Shown piece after piece: positions 5,512 to 5,554 of a DNA stretch of 5,554 nt (position 1 is its first letter; each line of letters begins with the position of its first letter). Source of the DNA: Planctomycetota bacterium. Its GTDB lineage: Bacteria > Planctomycetota > Brocadiia > SM23-32. Where the stretch lies: contig JAUVVP010000176.1 in assembly GCA_030604585.1 (NCBI GenBank), forward strand, positions 1-5,554, read 5' to 3'. A program made the position numbers and the translations under genes. Under the pieces are notes generated by a model. It did no database searches, was not told the DNA's origin, and saw nothing but the letters and a program-made list of their open reading frames with translations.

Positions 5512-5554
5512 AGCGCCTGACAAGAGATCGGCGGGTTCCTCTGGGCAGCCGATA
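5508..5554 (+). CDS. Start of a downstream gene, truncated by the window edge
   Basis: An ATG at 5508 overlaps the GH51-like stop as ATGA and opens 15 codons (MKRLTRDRRVPLGSR) to the window edge with no stop. A strong SD precedes it. The overlap means this gene is very likely in the same operon and translationally coupled to the GH51-like gene, so it may share its pathway. The 15 residues are basic and not hydrophobic so far. They are too few to recognise a family. Confidence 0.6.
   Translation, partial: MKRLTRDRRVPLGSR

Overview
The window is a high-G+C bacterial chromosome segment with genes all on the + strand. It carries one housekeeping membrane-lipid gene, two glycoside hydrolase genes, a small GIY-YIG nuclease gene and the first 15 codons of one more gene. 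The mix of an agarase-like enzyme, a divergent GH51-like enzyme, roomy intergenic regions and REP-like repeats resembles uncultured members of the Planctomycetota/PVC group or similar polysaccharide degraders. No marker gene is present, so this placement is only an inference.

Layout. Positions 1-80 are a leader with a long imperfect inverted repeat and a Shine-Dalgarno (SD) site. Positions 81-791 encode a CDP-alcohol phosphatidyltransferase of the PssA type. A 304-base gap (792-1095) holds an inverted repeat and a plausible sigma70-like promoter. Positions 1096-3192 encode a secreted clan GH-A hydrolase resembling GH50 agarases; a GTG start with a strong SD and a signal peptide is preferred over the longer ATG reading. 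Positions 3193-4038 form a small mosaic in which a 103-residue GIY-YIG nuclease gene (3449-3760) sits between two diverged, same-orientation copies of an imperfectly palindromic repeat. Positions 4039-5511 encode a GH51-like protein without a signal peptide. Its stop overlaps the start of the next gene (5508 onward) in an ATGA junction, so those two genes are probably translationally coupled.

How the genes may work together. The secreted agarase-like enzyme and the cytoplasmic GH51-like enzyme could act in sequence on a galactan- or arabinose-containing polysaccharide, with external attack followed by internal trimming. They are separated by the repeat/nuclease unit, so a shared transcript is not evident. 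The PssA gene is unrelated metabolically. The most interesting part is the repeat/GIY-YIG/repeat arrangement, followed by the substituted active-site motifs of the GH51-like protein.
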